The notes: generated by a model from the sequence alone, not told the origin. Counted from the stretch's first letter, positions 43,646 through 52,228 are shown. The stretch is DNA of 64,000 nucleotides from Hymenobacter lucidus (GCF_020447265.1 NZ_JAJADR010000004.1:372001-436000), one strand, 5' to 3'. A program made the numbers and translations.

Positions 43646-43898
43646 GGGATTTGTTTCGTTGGAAGTGCTGGCGGTAGGTGCGAACAAATCTAAGAATTCC
43701 GTAAAAAACGAAGACCGCGCCCAGAATACGCCGGGTAGTAGTGGGCAGGGCAAACACATTAGCCTGGGGCAGCCACATCAGCACGCCCAAGGCCATGTAG
43801 ATGACGGCCATGGCCAGCGTAAAGTACTGCACAAGCCGCTGGGACGAATTCCGATTCAGGCGCTCCTCAGTAGTTGGACGATTCAGCATAGATGGCAA
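43632..43898 (-). CDS. Small two-helix membrane protein of the Ton operon
   Basis: An 88-residue protein unknown to me. A basic N-terminus (ERLNRNSSQR) is followed by two membrane segments (VQYFTLAMAVIYMALGVLMWL and RILGAVFVFYGILRFV) and a basic tail. ATG at 43889 is an alternative start. Its end overlaps the PstS-like gene by 14 nt, suggesting coupled translation. Confidence 0.7.
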   Translation of the reverse strand: MPSMLNRPTTEERLNRNSSQRLVQYFTLAMAVIYMALGVLMWLPQANVFALPTTTRRILGAVFVFYGILRFVRTYRQHFQRNKSHDAR

Positions 43899-43998
43899 AA
43901 AGAAGAAGTTCTAAGCGTAGAACGTAAAAACACCAGTTTCCCGTTCGCTCAACCTATTTACTTCCCCCGCAAAGACGAAAAGTACTGGTTACAAAAAA

Positions 43999-44043
43999 AG
44001 CCAAAAATCAGCCGGTATAACGTATACCGGCTGATTTTTGGCT
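43999..44043 (-). terminator. 45-bp perfect palindrome after the distal tonB
   Basis: Two 21-bp complementary arms (AGCCAAAAATCAGCCGGTATA and complement) meet at ACG. It sits 72 nt past the tonB stop and 100 nt before the next start. It resembles an intrinsic terminator, so genes beyond may need read-through or their own promoter. Confidence 0.7.
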
Positions 44044-44115
44044 ATATATAAAAGGGCAAATCTACTAATGCTCTCAAAGTGAGTTGTTAACCGTGGCTGA
44101 TGGGCGGGTAATTGA

Positions 44116-44940
44116 CTACTCGTACTGGAACGTAATGGGCAATGTATAGCGTACCGCTACAGCCCGACTGTTTTGACGCCCCGGCGTCCAGGGTGGCATA
44201 TTTTTCACAACGCGGGCCGCTTCTTCATCGGTACCGTAGCCCAGGCCTTTCATCACCTGCACGTCGGAAATGGAGCCGTCGGTCTGCACGGTAAAGGAAA
44301 CGAATACCTTACCCGATATTGCCGCCGCTGCTGCCTCCCTAGGGAAACGCATATTACGCTGCATGTACTTCTGTAGGGCTTTCATACCGCCCGTGAATTC
44401 CGGCATTACTTCCGCGTAGGTAAAAGGCTTGGCGGGCACGGCCGGCGCTGCCGTGCCCGAGTCGGTAACCGGGCCTGTGGGGCCCGTTGCAACCCCGATT
44501 ATAGTACCCGGGCCCGCTGTGGCATCGGTTGGCATCGTCGAGTTTGCGTCGGCAGGCTCCGTAGTGGGCTGCGGCTTTATCAACTTGTCATCTTTTACTA
44601 CCTGGGTAGGAATGTCGGCCGGCCGGGGCGTCACTACTACTGGCTGCTGCCTGGCAGCCGGTGGCGGCGTTACTGCTTTGGACTGGGGAGGCAATACCAC
44701 CTCAATTAATGTCGTAGGTGTCATCTCCGGCGCCTTGGCAGCTGGTAAAACGGTTGGCCAGATACGCTCCAGCACTAAGGGGAGGCTAACCAGAAGCAGG
44801 CACAAAGCCACGGTGATGGCCAGGGCGCGGGCTAGGTGGCGGTTGTAGAGTTGGCGCAGGACGAAGGCACCGTAGGCTTTGTTGCGGCCCTCAAAGACGA
44901 TGTCGTCGAAGGAGGCGGTGTGCAGGTTGGTGGTGTTCAT
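44116..44940 (-). CDS. tonB: Energy transducer TonB (second)
   Basis: A 274-residue TonB. The cytoplasmic start SFDDIVFEGRNKAYGAFVLRQ matches the TonB2 group of Bacteroidota; one helix (ALAITVALCLLLVSLPLVL) follows, then a Pro/Thr/Ala linker (residues 75-185) and the C-terminal TonB domain (GKVFVSFTVQTDGSISDVQVM, MPPWTPGRQNSRAVAVRYTLPITF). It couples proton motive force from ExbB/ExbD to outer-membrane receptors. The linker is shorter in Pro runs than in the other copy. Confidence 0.9.
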   Translation of the reverse strand: MNTTNLHTASFDDIVFEGRNKAYGAFVLRQLYNRHLARALAITVALCLLLVSLPLVLERIWPTVLPAAKAPEMTPTTLIEVVLPPQSKAVTPPPAARQQPVVVTPRPADIPTQVVKDDKLIKPQPTTEPADANSTMPTDATAGPGTIIGVATGPTGPVTDSGTAAPAVPAKPFTYAEVMPEFTGGMKALQKYMQRNMRFPREAAAAAISGKVFVSFTVQTDGSISDVQVMKGLGYGTDEEAARVVKNMPPWTPGRQNSRAVAVRYTLPITFQYE

Positions 44941-45088
44941 GGGTATGGTATAAAGGTGAAACAATAGTCACTGGCACGCATTACCCAAGCCTAACTTCCC
45001 GTCATTACTCTCTTTCCTCCTGGCTTTCAACTCCAAAACGGCACTGGTATACAGAAAAGTATGCGGCAAGCCGAATTCTTTTTGCACG

Positions 45089-45126
45089 AAAAAGCCCGAA
45101 CCGAGCAGTTGCTCAATTCGGGCTTC
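45089..45126 (-). terminator. Intercistronic hairpin between the two tonB genes
   Basis: AAAAGCCCGAA and TTCGGGCTTCT pair, with an inner GAGCA/TGCTC stem. On the minus strand it is followed by TTTTTCG. Transcripts may thin out after the first tonB. Confidence 0.65.
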
Positions 45127-45163
45127 TCTTGCAACTCAGCCGAAGCTGAAAAGCAGGTTTTTA

Positions 45164-45991
45164 CTACTTGATGGCGAAGGTTACCGGAACCGTGTATGAA
45201 ACACTTACCGGACGACCGTTCTGCTTACCAGGAGTCCAGGCAGGCATGGCTTTGATAACGCGAACTGCTTCTTCGTCGCAGCCAGCACCGATGCCTTTGG
45301 TTACTTTCACATCCGTAATACCGCCCGTGGGACCTACTACGAAGCTAATGAACACTTTGCCTTCTACTTGGTTGCGCAGGGCCAGAGCAGGGTACTTAAT
45401 AGTTTTACCCAGATAGCTGAGCAAACCTTCCATACCACCGGGAGGAGTAGGCATCTGCTCTACGTAGGTGTAGACCTTATTCTCTACTACTTCCTCTACT
45501 ACCTTGTTGCCTTCACCTTCCAGACCTGACAAGTCAGCGGGGTTGTCGGTGTTGCCTTTTACGGTTTCGGTAGCTACTACCTTATCCTTCAACTCTTCGA
45601 CATCCGGCACTTCCTCTACCTTCCGTACTTCCTCGTCCTTCTTTACAACGGGCGGGGTAAACTTGATAGTGGTCAGTTTTGGTGGTGGCGGTGGTGGCGC
45701 CTCGGGTGGTGGCGGCGGTGGCGGTGGCTTGGTTTCGTCCAGCGGTGGCGCCTCCATCAGCTCGTTCTGCTTCAGCATCTTGTCATCAACCACCTTTTCG
45801 TCTTTGGCAAACATCCGCGCGATGAGCGGGAAGCTAACCATCAAGGCCAGGAGGGCAATGGCAATGAGAAGAGCCCGAGTGACGTGCTTGTTATACAACC
45901 GCCGGAGCACGTAAGCTCCGTAAGCCTTGTTGCGTCCCTCAAAAACGATGTCGTTGAAGGATGCTTGAGCTAATTGCGTGTTATCCATCAT
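45164..45991 (-). CDS. tonB: Energy transducer TonB (first)
   Basis: A 275-residue TonB. Start region SFNDIVFEGRNKAYGAYVLRR, one helix (ALLIAIALLALMVSFPLI), then a linker with two proline runs (PPPPPPPPEAPPPPPP near residues 85-102) and an acidic section, which can span the periplasm. The C-terminal TonB domain ends in VSVSYTVPVTFAIK. The start ATG overlaps the exbD stop by 4 nt (ATGA). It differs from the other copy chiefly in its linker. Confidence 0.92.
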   Translation of the reverse strand: MMDNTQLAQASFNDIVFEGRNKAYGAYVLRRLYNKHVTRALLIAIALLALMVSFPLIARMFAKDEKVVDDKMLKQNELMEAPPLDETKPPPPPPPPEAPPPPPPKLTTIKFTPPVVKKDEEVRKVEEVPDVEELKDKVVATETVKGNTDNPADLSGLEGEGNKVVEEVVENKVYTYVEQMPTPPGGMEGLLSYLGKTIKYPALALRNQVEGKVFISFVVGPTGGITDVKVTKGIGAGCDEEAVRVIKAMPAWTPGKQNGRPVSVSYTVPVTFAIK

Positions 45992-46512
45992 AGCCCTGAG
46001 CTTTTAACCAGGTCCTCATCCACTTTCGAGATATCCACCAGCGCGTACTTGTTCTGGTTAGTGATATTCATCTCGTCGAGGATGTCAACCATGTTCTTGT
46101 AATTCGACTTGTCAACCGGTTTGATCAGGATAACCAAGTCTTTGTTGGCCCGCTTGCGTTCCAGCAATACTTTGCGGATACCATTGGCCGAATAGTCGCT
46201 GGCTACCAGTTCCGGTTTGGCTTCGCCATCGCGCAGCAAACCGGCATAATAGTAGACTTTGTTATTCTCGCCCAGGATTACCGTGAAGGCATTGCGCGCA
46301 GGAAGCTCAATCGGTGGGTCACCGGGCTTGGGCTTCACAGGCATCGTGAGGTCCATTACCGTCGGCTTGCTGAACGTGGTGGTCAGCATGAAGAAGGTGA
46401 GCAGGAGGAAGGCCAAGTCTACCATGGGAGTCATGTCGATTTTGGTCGACATTTTCTTGGCCCGTTTCTTCCCGCCCTTACCGGAGTCAGCTTGTTGTTG
46501 TATTTCTGCCAT
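45988..46512 (-). CDS. exbD: ExbD-family biopolymer transporter (second)
   Basis: A 174-residue ExbD/TolR protein. KIDMTPMVDLAFLLLTFFMLTTTF holds the single membrane helix with the proton-handling Asp (PMVDLAF). The periplasmic half has DKSNYKNMVDILDEMNITNQNKYAL-type folds. It acts with ExbB as the proton-driven motor for TonB. Its stop overlaps tonB by 4 nt; the first exbD is 13 nt upstream. Confidence 0.93.
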   Translation of the reverse strand: MAEIQQQADSGKGGKKRAKKMSTKIDMTPMVDLAFLLLTFFMLTTTFSKPTVMDLTMPVKPKPGDPPIELPARNAFTVILGENNKVYYYAGLLRDGEAKPELVASDYSANGIRKVLLERKRANKDLVILIKPVDKSNYKNMVDILDEMNITNQNKYALVDISKVDEDLVKSSGL

Positions 46513-46525
46513 TTCTCTGCGTCGG

Positions 46526-47149
46526 TTATTTCCCGGCTACCGGCTTAGACTCCAAGTCGGTAATCAGGTTGAAACGGTTGATGTTCTTATCCTGCAGCAG
46601 TTTGATGACTTTCTTCACAGTGGGTACGTCCGCGTTACCGTCGCCTTTAATGGCAATGTAGGCGGGCTTCTGGAATTCCTTGCGGCTAGCGGCCTGCGCT
46701 TCTACCACCCAGTCGATAAACTGGTTGTTCAAGGAGTCGGCAGGAATGCCGGGCTGCTTGATGGCTTTGCGTTGCTCGTTGTCGCGACTCAGGAAGTCGG
46801 GAAGCTGCTGTACCGGTACGCCAAAGCTTGACAGGTTGGAGAAGGTCTTCGCCTGAGCAGCTGTGAAGCTTACTCCGTACTTAGCACCTACTCGGGTCAA
46901 CATCTCAATCTTGGGTTTGGCGTCGTCCATTCCGAAGAATACCCGCTTGTCCTTGTCCACCGAAATCGTAATAACGTGGCTTTCGGGCAGGCGAATTTCC
47001 GAAGTAGAAGAGGGCGTATCCACCACCACAGCTTCCTCGGGAGCAAACTTGGTGGTGAGCATGAAGAAGGTCACCAGCAGGAATGCCAAGTCCACCATCG
47101 GAGTCATATCCAACGACGGGGACGTTCTATGCGGTTTTACTTTTGGCAT
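46526..47149 (-). CDS. exbD: ExbD-family biopolymer transporter (first)
   Basis: A 207-residue ExbD/TolR protein with SLDMTPMVDLAFLLVTFFMLTTKF as membrane helix, including the conserved Asp. Its periplasmic domain has an extra segment (residues 85-135, KTFSNLSSFGVPVQQLPDFL) missing from the other copy. Two different ExbD proteins in one motor is typical of the phylum. Confidence 0.92.
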   Translation of the reverse strand: MPKVKPHRTSPSLDMTPMVDLAFLLVTFFMLTTKFAPEEAVVVDTPSSTSEIRLPESHVITISVDKDKRVFFGMDDAKPKIEMLTRVGAKYGVSFTAAQAKTFSNLSSFGVPVQQLPDFLSRDNEQRKAIKQPGIPADSLNNQFIDWVVEAQAASRKEFQKPAYIAIKGDGNADVPTVKKVIKLLQDKNINRFNLITDLESKPVAGK

Positions 47150-47217
47150 TGCGAGCTTGGTTAAAGAGCTTTATTCAGAAACGTTTAGAAACGCTGCTTT
47201 AGTGCGGTAACCGCAGA

Positions 47218-48090
47218 TTAAGCAGTATAAGTTTCTTTTTCGCCGTGCTGCGAAGCAAACGTCTGAATGATGCTGAAACCAGCTTCGTCGATGCTGTAGG
47301 TCAGCTCGTCAATCTTGCTGGTGAAGAAGTTGTAGGCAATGATAGCCAGAGCCGAGGTCAAGATACCCAGGGCCGTGTTGATCAGTGCTTCCGAAATACC
47401 GTTGGCCAGACCTACAGCGTCAGGAGCACCGGCGTTTGCCAGAGCCGAGAAGGCGTTGATCATACCGAATACCGTACCGAGCAGACCGATCAGGGTAGCT
47501 ACCGAAGCAATGGTCGACAGAATAACGAGGTTCTTTTCCAGCATAGGCAGTTCCAGAGCCGTCGACTCTTCGATTTCCTTCTGGATAGCCGAGATTTTCT
47601 GGTCTTTGTCGAGGCTACGGTCACGAGCCATCTCCTGGTACTTGCCCAGGCCGGCTTTCACCACGCTGGCAACCGAACCACGCTGCTGGTCGCAGGCGGC
47701 CAGAGCACCGGTGATGTCGTTCACGTTCAGCTTCTGACGCACGTTGCGGATGAAGGCTTCAATGCTCTTGGTGCCTTTAGCCTTGCTGATGGTCAGGAAA
47801 CGCTCAATCGAGAAGGTAATTACCAACAAGAACAGCGTCAGCAGGATCGGTACGATGACACCACCTTTGTAAATGATGCCGAGGTAGTTGCCCGGCAGGG
47901 GGTTATTCTCGGGGTTGCCGCCCTGGAAGTTGGCCGCGGCACCAAATACAAATTTGTAGATGATAATCGATACGATCAACGCCAGTGGAATCACGATGGC
48001 GGCAAACGCGGAACCGCCTTTCGCTTCACTCTTAGGAGCAGCGGGAGCGGTGGGCCGCACGTTTTTATTCATGGCATTCTTTTGTTCCAT
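47218..48090 (-). CDS. exbB: MotA/TolQ/ExbB proton channel protein
   Basis: A 290-residue ExbB-like channel subunit. Three membrane segments: FAAIVIPLALIVSIIIYKFVF, VIVPILLTLFLLVITFSIERFL and a double-helix C-terminal unit with ILSTIASVATLIGLLGTVFGMI and LGILTSALAIIAYNFF. First gene of the Ton operon. ATG 48090 is used; ATG 48072 is possible. The leader is about 180 nt, with a structured region at 48183. Confidence 0.93.
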   Translation of the reverse strand: MEQKNAMNKNVRPTAPAAPKSEAKGGSAFAAIVIPLALIVSIIIYKFVFGAAANFQGGNPENNPLPGNYLGIIYKGGVIVPILLTLFLLVITFSIERFLTISKAKGTKSIEAFIRNVRQKLNVNDITGALAACDQQRGSVASVVKAGLGKYQEMARDRSLDKDQKISAIQKEIEESTALELPMLEKNLVILSTIASVATLIGLLGTVFGMINAFSALANAGAPDAVGLANGISEALINTALGILTSALAIIAYNFFTSKIDELTYSIDEAGFSIIQTFASQHGEKETYTA

Positions 48091-48182
48091 TGTTCCGGAG
48101 AATTAGTGGGTTGGTGGTGAAAGGTTGAACTTAAAGGTGAAAAAGTAAAGAAGTTAAACGTGGATACCCTAAAGACAGCAGG

Positions 48183-48249
48183 GCCCCGCTCACCCGCACA
48201 CTGGGCCCGTTTCGAGAACGGAAAGTGTGGGTCTGCTCGTGCGCGGGGC
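48183..48249 (-). ncRNA. Three-tier nested stem in the exbB leader
   Basis: Outer GCCCCGC (48183-48189) with GCGGGGC (48243-48249); middle ACCCGCACACT (48192-48202) with AGTGTGGGT (48224-48232, one bulge); apical CCGTT (48207-48211) with AACGG (48217-48221). It lies about 20 nt after the promoter and 93 nt before the exbB start. No T-run follows on the minus strand, so it is unlikely to be an ordinary terminator. Confidence 0.5.
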
Positions 48250-48275
48250 TCGTCCGGAAACCAGAGTATCCTTGG

Positions 48276-48307
48276 CAAACCTAAATAAAAACCTACGTGC
48301 TGCCAAA
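48276..48307 (-). promoter_or_regulatory. Bacteroidetes promoter of the exbB operon
   Basis: On the minus strand TTTG (48307-48304), a 20-nt spacer and TAGGTTTG (48283-48276). The spacing equals that of the feoAB promoter. Confidence 0.75.
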
Positions 48308-48356
48308 TGGAAATTGCGTTTAAACGCTTTAAAACGGGTAGGGACTTAAAAAAAGG

Positions 48357-49202
48357 CTATTTCCGGTCTTCCTTTTCTTGCTCAGTTAAGTTCAGTTTTT
48401 TGGCTCGCTCCCAATAGGTGTCCATTTGGGCCAGGCTCATTTCGGCCAAACGGTGGCCTTCACGGGCCGACTCACTTTCGAGGTATTGGAAGCGCTGAAT
48501 GAACTTTCGGTTGGTGCGTTCCAAGGCCTCTTCCGGATTAATACCGGCGAACCGGGCAAAATTGACAAGTGAGAAAAGCAGGTCGCCAAACTCTGCCGCC
48601 GCGCGTTCCTGATCTAGTTGAGTGGGGTCAGTGTGTGCATACTCAACTCCGAATTCTCCTAACTCTTCCTGGACCTTCTCCCATACTTGCTCCTGTTTTT
48701 CCCAGTCAAAGCCCGCGCCCCGGGCTTTTTCCTGAATTCGCATGGCTTTCACCAGGGCCGGTAATGAAGTCGGTACGCCGCCCAACACGGACGAGTTGCC
48801 TTTTTCCTGCAGTTTCAGCTGCTCCCAGTTGCGTTTTACGTCTTCTTCCGTGTTGGCTACCGCGTCGCCGTAGATGTGCGGGTGGCGGAAGATAAGCTTT
48901 TCGCACTGGGCGTTGAGTACGTCCGCAATGTCAAAACGGCCCGTTTCGGAGGCTATTTTGGCGTAGAACGTGAGATGCAGCATCACGTCGCCGAGTTCCT
49001 TCTTCACATCCGCCAAGTCGTCGCGCAAAATGGCGTCAGAGAGCTCATACGTCTCCTCAATAGTGAGATGACGTAAAGTCTGCATGGTTTGTTTCTTATC
49101 CCACGGACATTCGGCCCGCAGGCGGTCCAGCACGTCGAGGAGGCGGCCAAAGGCGGTCAGTTGCTCGGCGCGCCGGTTGGGCATAGGCTGTTGTGTTTCC
49201 AT
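48357..49202 (-). CDS. mazG: Nucleoside triphosphate pyrophosphohydrolase MazG
   Basis: A 281-residue MazG with two pyrophosphohydrolase modules. The first is LLDVLDRLRAECPWDKKQT, IEETYELSDAI, KKELGDVMLHLTFYA with EExxE and ExxD metal sites; the second, GFDWEKQEQVWEKVQEELGE then AAEFGDLLFSLVNFARF. It hydrolyses NTPs to NMPs, cleansing pools. ATG 49202, 5 nt after an exact TATATTTG. It is divergent from glmM. Confidence 0.92.
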   Translation of the reverse strand: METQQPMPNRRAEQLTAFGRLLDVLDRLRAECPWDKKQTMQTLRHLTIEETYELSDAILRDDLADVKKELGDVMLHLTFYAKIASETGRFDIADVLNAQCEKLIFRHPHIYGDAVANTEEDVKRNWEQLKLQEKGNSSVLGGVPTSLPALVKAMRIQEKARGAGFDWEKQEQVWEKVQEELGEFGVEYAHTDPTQLDQERAAAEFGDLLFSLVNFARFAGINPEEALERTNRKFIQRFQYLESESAREGHRLAEMSLAQMDTYWERAKKLNLTEQEKEDRK

Positions 49203-49207
49203 CAGGT

Positions 49208-49215
49208 CAAATATA
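49208..49215 (-). promoter_or_regulatory. TAnnTTTG element at the mazG start
   Basis: TATATTTG on the minus strand, only 5 nt before the ATG; if used, the transcript is almost leaderless. Confidence 0.35.
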
Positions 49216-49317
49216 CGGTGCCCGCGCTGGGCCGGCTATACGTATGTAGCAGACGCGGCGTGTGGCATGCTGGCAGTAAACAGGAAATACTTTCGTAGAA
49301 AAGCAGGGGCGTTTCTC

Positions 49318-49325
49318 TACTTTTG
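49318..49325 (+). promoter_or_regulatory. Promoter -7 element for glmM
   Basis: TACTTTTG, ending 22 nt before the GTG at 49348. A weak TTTC (49291-49294) lies 23 nt upstream. Confidence 0.5.
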
Positions 49326-49347
49326 CACCTCAAAATAACCATTGCTT

Positions 49348-50742
49348 GTGGCACTGATCAAATCCATTTCCGGCATCCGAGGCACCATCGGCGGCGCAGC
49401 AGGCGAAGGCCTGACTCCAATTGACATCGTGAAGTACGCCGCGGCTTTTGGCACCTGGGTACTGGAAAAAACGCAAAACAATACCATCGTCATCGGCCGC
49501 GACGCGCGCATTTCGGGCGAGATGGTCAGCAAGCTGGTGGAAGGCACCCTGCGCGGGCTGGGCATCAACGTCATCGACCTGGGCCTGAGCACCACACCAA
49601 CCGTGGAAATAGCCGTGCCGGCCAAAAAAGCGGGCGGCGGCATTATCCTAACGGCTTCACACAACCCCAAGCAGTGGAACGCGCTGAAACTGCTCAACGA
49701 CAAAGGTGAGTTCATTTCGGACGAGGACGGGCAGCAAGTATTGGCCCTAGGCGACAACGAGTCGTTCGATTTCGCTCCCGTCAACAAGCTCGGCCAGTAT
49801 AGCACCGACAATACCTTTTTCAAAAAGCACATCAAGGCCATTCTGGCGTTGCCACTGGTAGATGTGGAGGCCATCAAAGCCAAAAACTTCCGGGTCGTTA
49901 TCGACTGTGTGAACTCGACGGGCGGCATCGTGGTGCCGATGCTGCTGGAGGTGCTGGGCGTGAAAACGGTTGAAAAGCTGTTCTGTGAGCCGACCGGCGA
50001 CTTTGCCCATAACCCTGAGCCGCTGCCCGAAAACCTGCGCGACATTGCCCGGGTGCTCGAGAAAGGCTCCTTCGACCTGGGCATCGTGGTAGACCCCGAC
50101 GTGGACCGATTGGCCCTAGTGAACGAGGACGGCAGCATGTTTGGCGAAGAATACACGTTGGTAGCCGTGGCCGACTACGTGCTGCAGCAGAACGGCGGCG
50201 GCAACACGGTGAGCAACCTGAGCAGCACCCGCGCCCTGCGCGACGTAACCGAAAAGCACGGTGGGCAGTATGCCGCCGCCGCGGTAGGGGAGGTGAACGT
50301 GGTAACCAAGATGAAGGAAACCAACGCTATTATCGGCGGCGAAGGCAACGGCGGCATTATTTACCCCGAACTGCACTACGGCCGCGACTCGCTGGTGGGT
50401 ATTGCTCTTTTCCTTAGCCACCTGGCCAAGTCGAACCTGACCATGACGCGGCTGCGGGCCTCGTATCCGGGCTACTTCATCTCCAAAAATAAGATTGAAC
50501 TGACCCCGGAAATCAACACCGACGACGTGCTGACCCAGATGGAGCAGCGCTACGCCAAGCAGCCGGTGAATACGATTGACGGCGTGAAAATCGAGTTCGA
50601 CAAGGAATGGGTGCACCTGCGCAAGTCGAACACCGAGCCCATCATCCGGATTTACGCCGAATCGGACTCCAACGCCACCGCCGAGCACCTGGCCAACAAG
50701 ATTATTGCTGACATCAAGGAGATTATCTCGGTGAAGAGCTAA
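49348..50742 (+). CDS. glmM: Phosphoglucosamine mutase
   Basis: A 464-residue alpha-D-phosphohexomutase, converting glucosamine-6-P to glucosamine-1-P for UDP-GlcNAc and peptidoglycan. ALIKSISGIRGTIGG is the N-terminal signature, ILTASHNPKQWN the phosphoserine loop, DPDVDRLALVNEDG the metal loop, EGNGGIIYPELHYGRD the sugar loop, and RKSNTEPIIRIYAES the phosphate loop. The start is GTG 49348. The family signature begins right there. A TTG two codons earlier is less likely. Confidence 0.9.
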   Translation: MALIKSISGIRGTIGGAAGEGLTPIDIVKYAAAFGTWVLEKTQNNTIVIGRDARISGEMVSKLVEGTLRGLGINVIDLGLSTTPTVEIAVPAKKAGGGIILTASHNPKQWNALKLLNDKGEFISDEDGQQVLALGDNESFDFAPVNKLGQYSTDNTFFKKHIKAILALPLVDVEAIKAKNFRVVIDCVNSTGGIVVPMLLEVLGVKTVEKLFCEPTGDFAHNPEPLPENLRDIARVLEKGSFDLGIVVDPDVDRLALVNEDGSMFGEEYTLVAVADYVLQQNGGGNTVSNLSSTRALRDVTEKHGGQYAAAAVGEVNVVTKMKETNAIIGGEGNGGIIYPELHYGRDSLVGIALFLSHLAKSNLTMTRLRASYPGYFISKNKIELTPEINTDDVLTQMEQRYAKQPVNTIDGVKIEFDKEWVHLRKSNTEPIIRIYAESDSNATAEHLANKIIADIKEIISVKS

Positions 50743-50765
50743 AGCACTTTTCGGGCGCTATATAG

Positions 50766-50797
50766 AAAGGATTCCGGCTGCCAAGCTGGAATCCTTT
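50766..50797 (+). terminator. Terminator of glmM
   Basis: AAAGGATTCC and GGAATCCTTT pair with a 12-nt loop, then ATTTTTG. The T-run also forms the TATTTTTG element that may start the next transcript. Confidence 0.8.
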
Positions 50798-50804
50798 ATT
50801 TTTG
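50797..50804 (+). promoter_or_regulatory. TATTTTTG element overlapping the glmM terminator
   Basis: An exact TAnnTTTG whose first base is the last of the glmM terminator stem. Leader of about 90 nt to the ATG at 50894. No -33 box. Confidence 0.35.
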
Positions 50805-50893
50805 TGCCGCCGTGCCTCACGCGGTTCCACCTCTCTCCACCAGTTGCGCGTATGCCTCACCACCCCGATTCGCACGCATCGACGGCCACACCC

Positions 50894-52036
50894 ATGGCCG
50901 TTTATTTCGACAATGCGGCGACTACCCCGCTCGATCCGGAAGTCCTGGATGCCATGCTGCCATTCATGCGCGAACATTTCGGCAACCCCAGCAGCATTCA
51001 CGGCCACGGCCGCAAGGTGCGCGCTGCCATCGAGAATGCCCGCAAAACCATTGCGCACCTGATTAACGCCGCGCCGGCCGAAATTTCCTTTACCTCCGGT
51101 GGCACCGAAGGCGACAACTACGCGGCTTTCGGTAGCATCCGCACGCTGGGGTTGCGCCACGCCATTACCTCGAAACTAGAACACCACGCGGTGCTGCACA
51201 CGCTGCAGGCCCTGGAAAAAACCGGCGACATCACGCTTAGCTACGTGCAGCACGACGCCCGGGGCCGCCTCGATCTGGCCCACATGGACGAATTGCTGAA
51301 AGCCAACAGCCGCTCCTTCGTGAGTTTGATGCACGCCAACAACGAAATCGGCAACCTGAACGACATCGTTAGCATCGGCGACATCTGCCAGGAGCACAAA
51401 GCCATTTTCCACACCGATACGGTGCAGACGATGGGTCACTACAGACACGATGTGCAGCAGCTCAAAAACCACTTCCTGGTGGGCTCGGCGCACAAGTTCC
51501 ACGGTCCGAAAGGCGTCGGATTTCTCTACCGCCGCCCCGGCGAGCAAGTCAGCCCCCTGATTCACGGCGGCTCTCAGGAGCGCAACGTGCGGGCCGGCAC
51601 CGAAAACGTGTATGGCATCGTGGGTCTGGCCAAGGCGCTGGAAATTGCCTGTCGCGACATGGACACGCACCACCACCACATCCAGGGCCTGAAAGACCGG
51701 TTCATCACGCGCCTGACCGCCGAAATTGACGACGTGCAGTTCAACGGGCTGTCGGCCGAGGCCGGGCAGAGCCTGTACACGGTGTTGAGCGTAAGCTTGC
51801 CGCCATCGGCCAACAGCGAGATGCTGCTCTTCAACCTGGACATCAACCGCGTGTCGGTGTCGGGTGGCTCGGCCTGCAGCAGTGGTGCCGATGCCGGCTC
51901 GCACGTACTCACGGCCCTGGGCTGCGACCCACAGCGGGGTGCCATTCGCTTCTCGATGAGCAAGTACAACACCGCTGCCGAGGTAGACTATGCCGTGGAG
52001 CAGCTGGCCAAAATGTACCGCAAAGTGCCTGCATAA
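50894..52036 (+). CDS. Cysteine desulfurase (NifS/IscS type)
   Basis: A 380-residue class V PLP aminotransferase that takes sulfur from cysteine for Fe-S clusters or thiolated cofactors. VYFDNAATTPLDPEV is the N-terminal signature, TSGGTEGDN binds PLP, SAHKFHGPKGVGFLY holds the Schiff-base lysine, and SGGSACSSGADAGSH the catalytic cysteine. ATG 50894 gives a standard N-terminus; ATG 50852 would add 14 residues. No iscU gene is adjacent. Confidence 0.9.
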   Translation: MAVYFDNAATTPLDPEVLDAMLPFMREHFGNPSSIHGHGRKVRAAIENARKTIAHLINAAPAEISFTSGGTEGDNYAAFGSIRTLGLRHAITSKLEHHAVLHTLQALEKTGDITLSYVQHDARGRLDLAHMDELLKANSRSFVSLMHANNEIGNLNDIVSIGDICQEHKAIFHTDTVQTMGHYRHDVQQLKNHFLVGSAHKFHGPKGVGFLYRRPGEQVSPLIHGGSQERNVRAGTENVYGIVGLAKALEIACRDMDTHHHHIQGLKDRFITRLTAEIDDVQFNGLSAEAGQSLYTVLSVSLPPSANSEMLLFNLDINRVSVSGGSACSSGADAGSHVLTALGCDPQRGAIRFSMSKYNTAAEVDYAVEQLAKMYRKVPA

Positions 52037-52061
52037 CACGAAATCATCAAGCGCGCCGCCA

Positions 52062-52137
52062 CAAACTCCGGCCGGATTCTCTTCCCGAACAGCAGCCCAA
52101 CCCGGCCTGATCGGCAAGAGAATCCGGCCGGAGTTTG
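52062..52137 (+). terminator. 27-bp-arm hairpin after the cysteine desulfurase
   Basis: Arms at 52062-52088 and 52111-52137 match at 26 of 27 positions (CAAACTCCGGCCGGATTCTCTT core), with a 22-nt loop, then CTTTTATT. Its arms are unusually long for an intrinsic terminator. Confidence 0.7.
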
Positions 52138-52228
52138 CTTTTATTCTTGCTTCAGCCTCAATAGGGAAGGGCATCCTATCTATTTTGCCTTCCTTGCGTA
52201 CTCACTGCAAAAGCAGCTTTCGACTCGT

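Noticed and set aside
48183..48249. The nested stem as terminator of mazG
   Set aside because: No T-run follows on the minus strand, and an exact promoter for exbB lies between mazG and the stem, placing the stem in the exbB leader.
51176..52174. A 332-codon open frame antisense to the cysteine desulfurase
   Set aside because: Opposite strand of an unmistakable enzyme; no domain seen.
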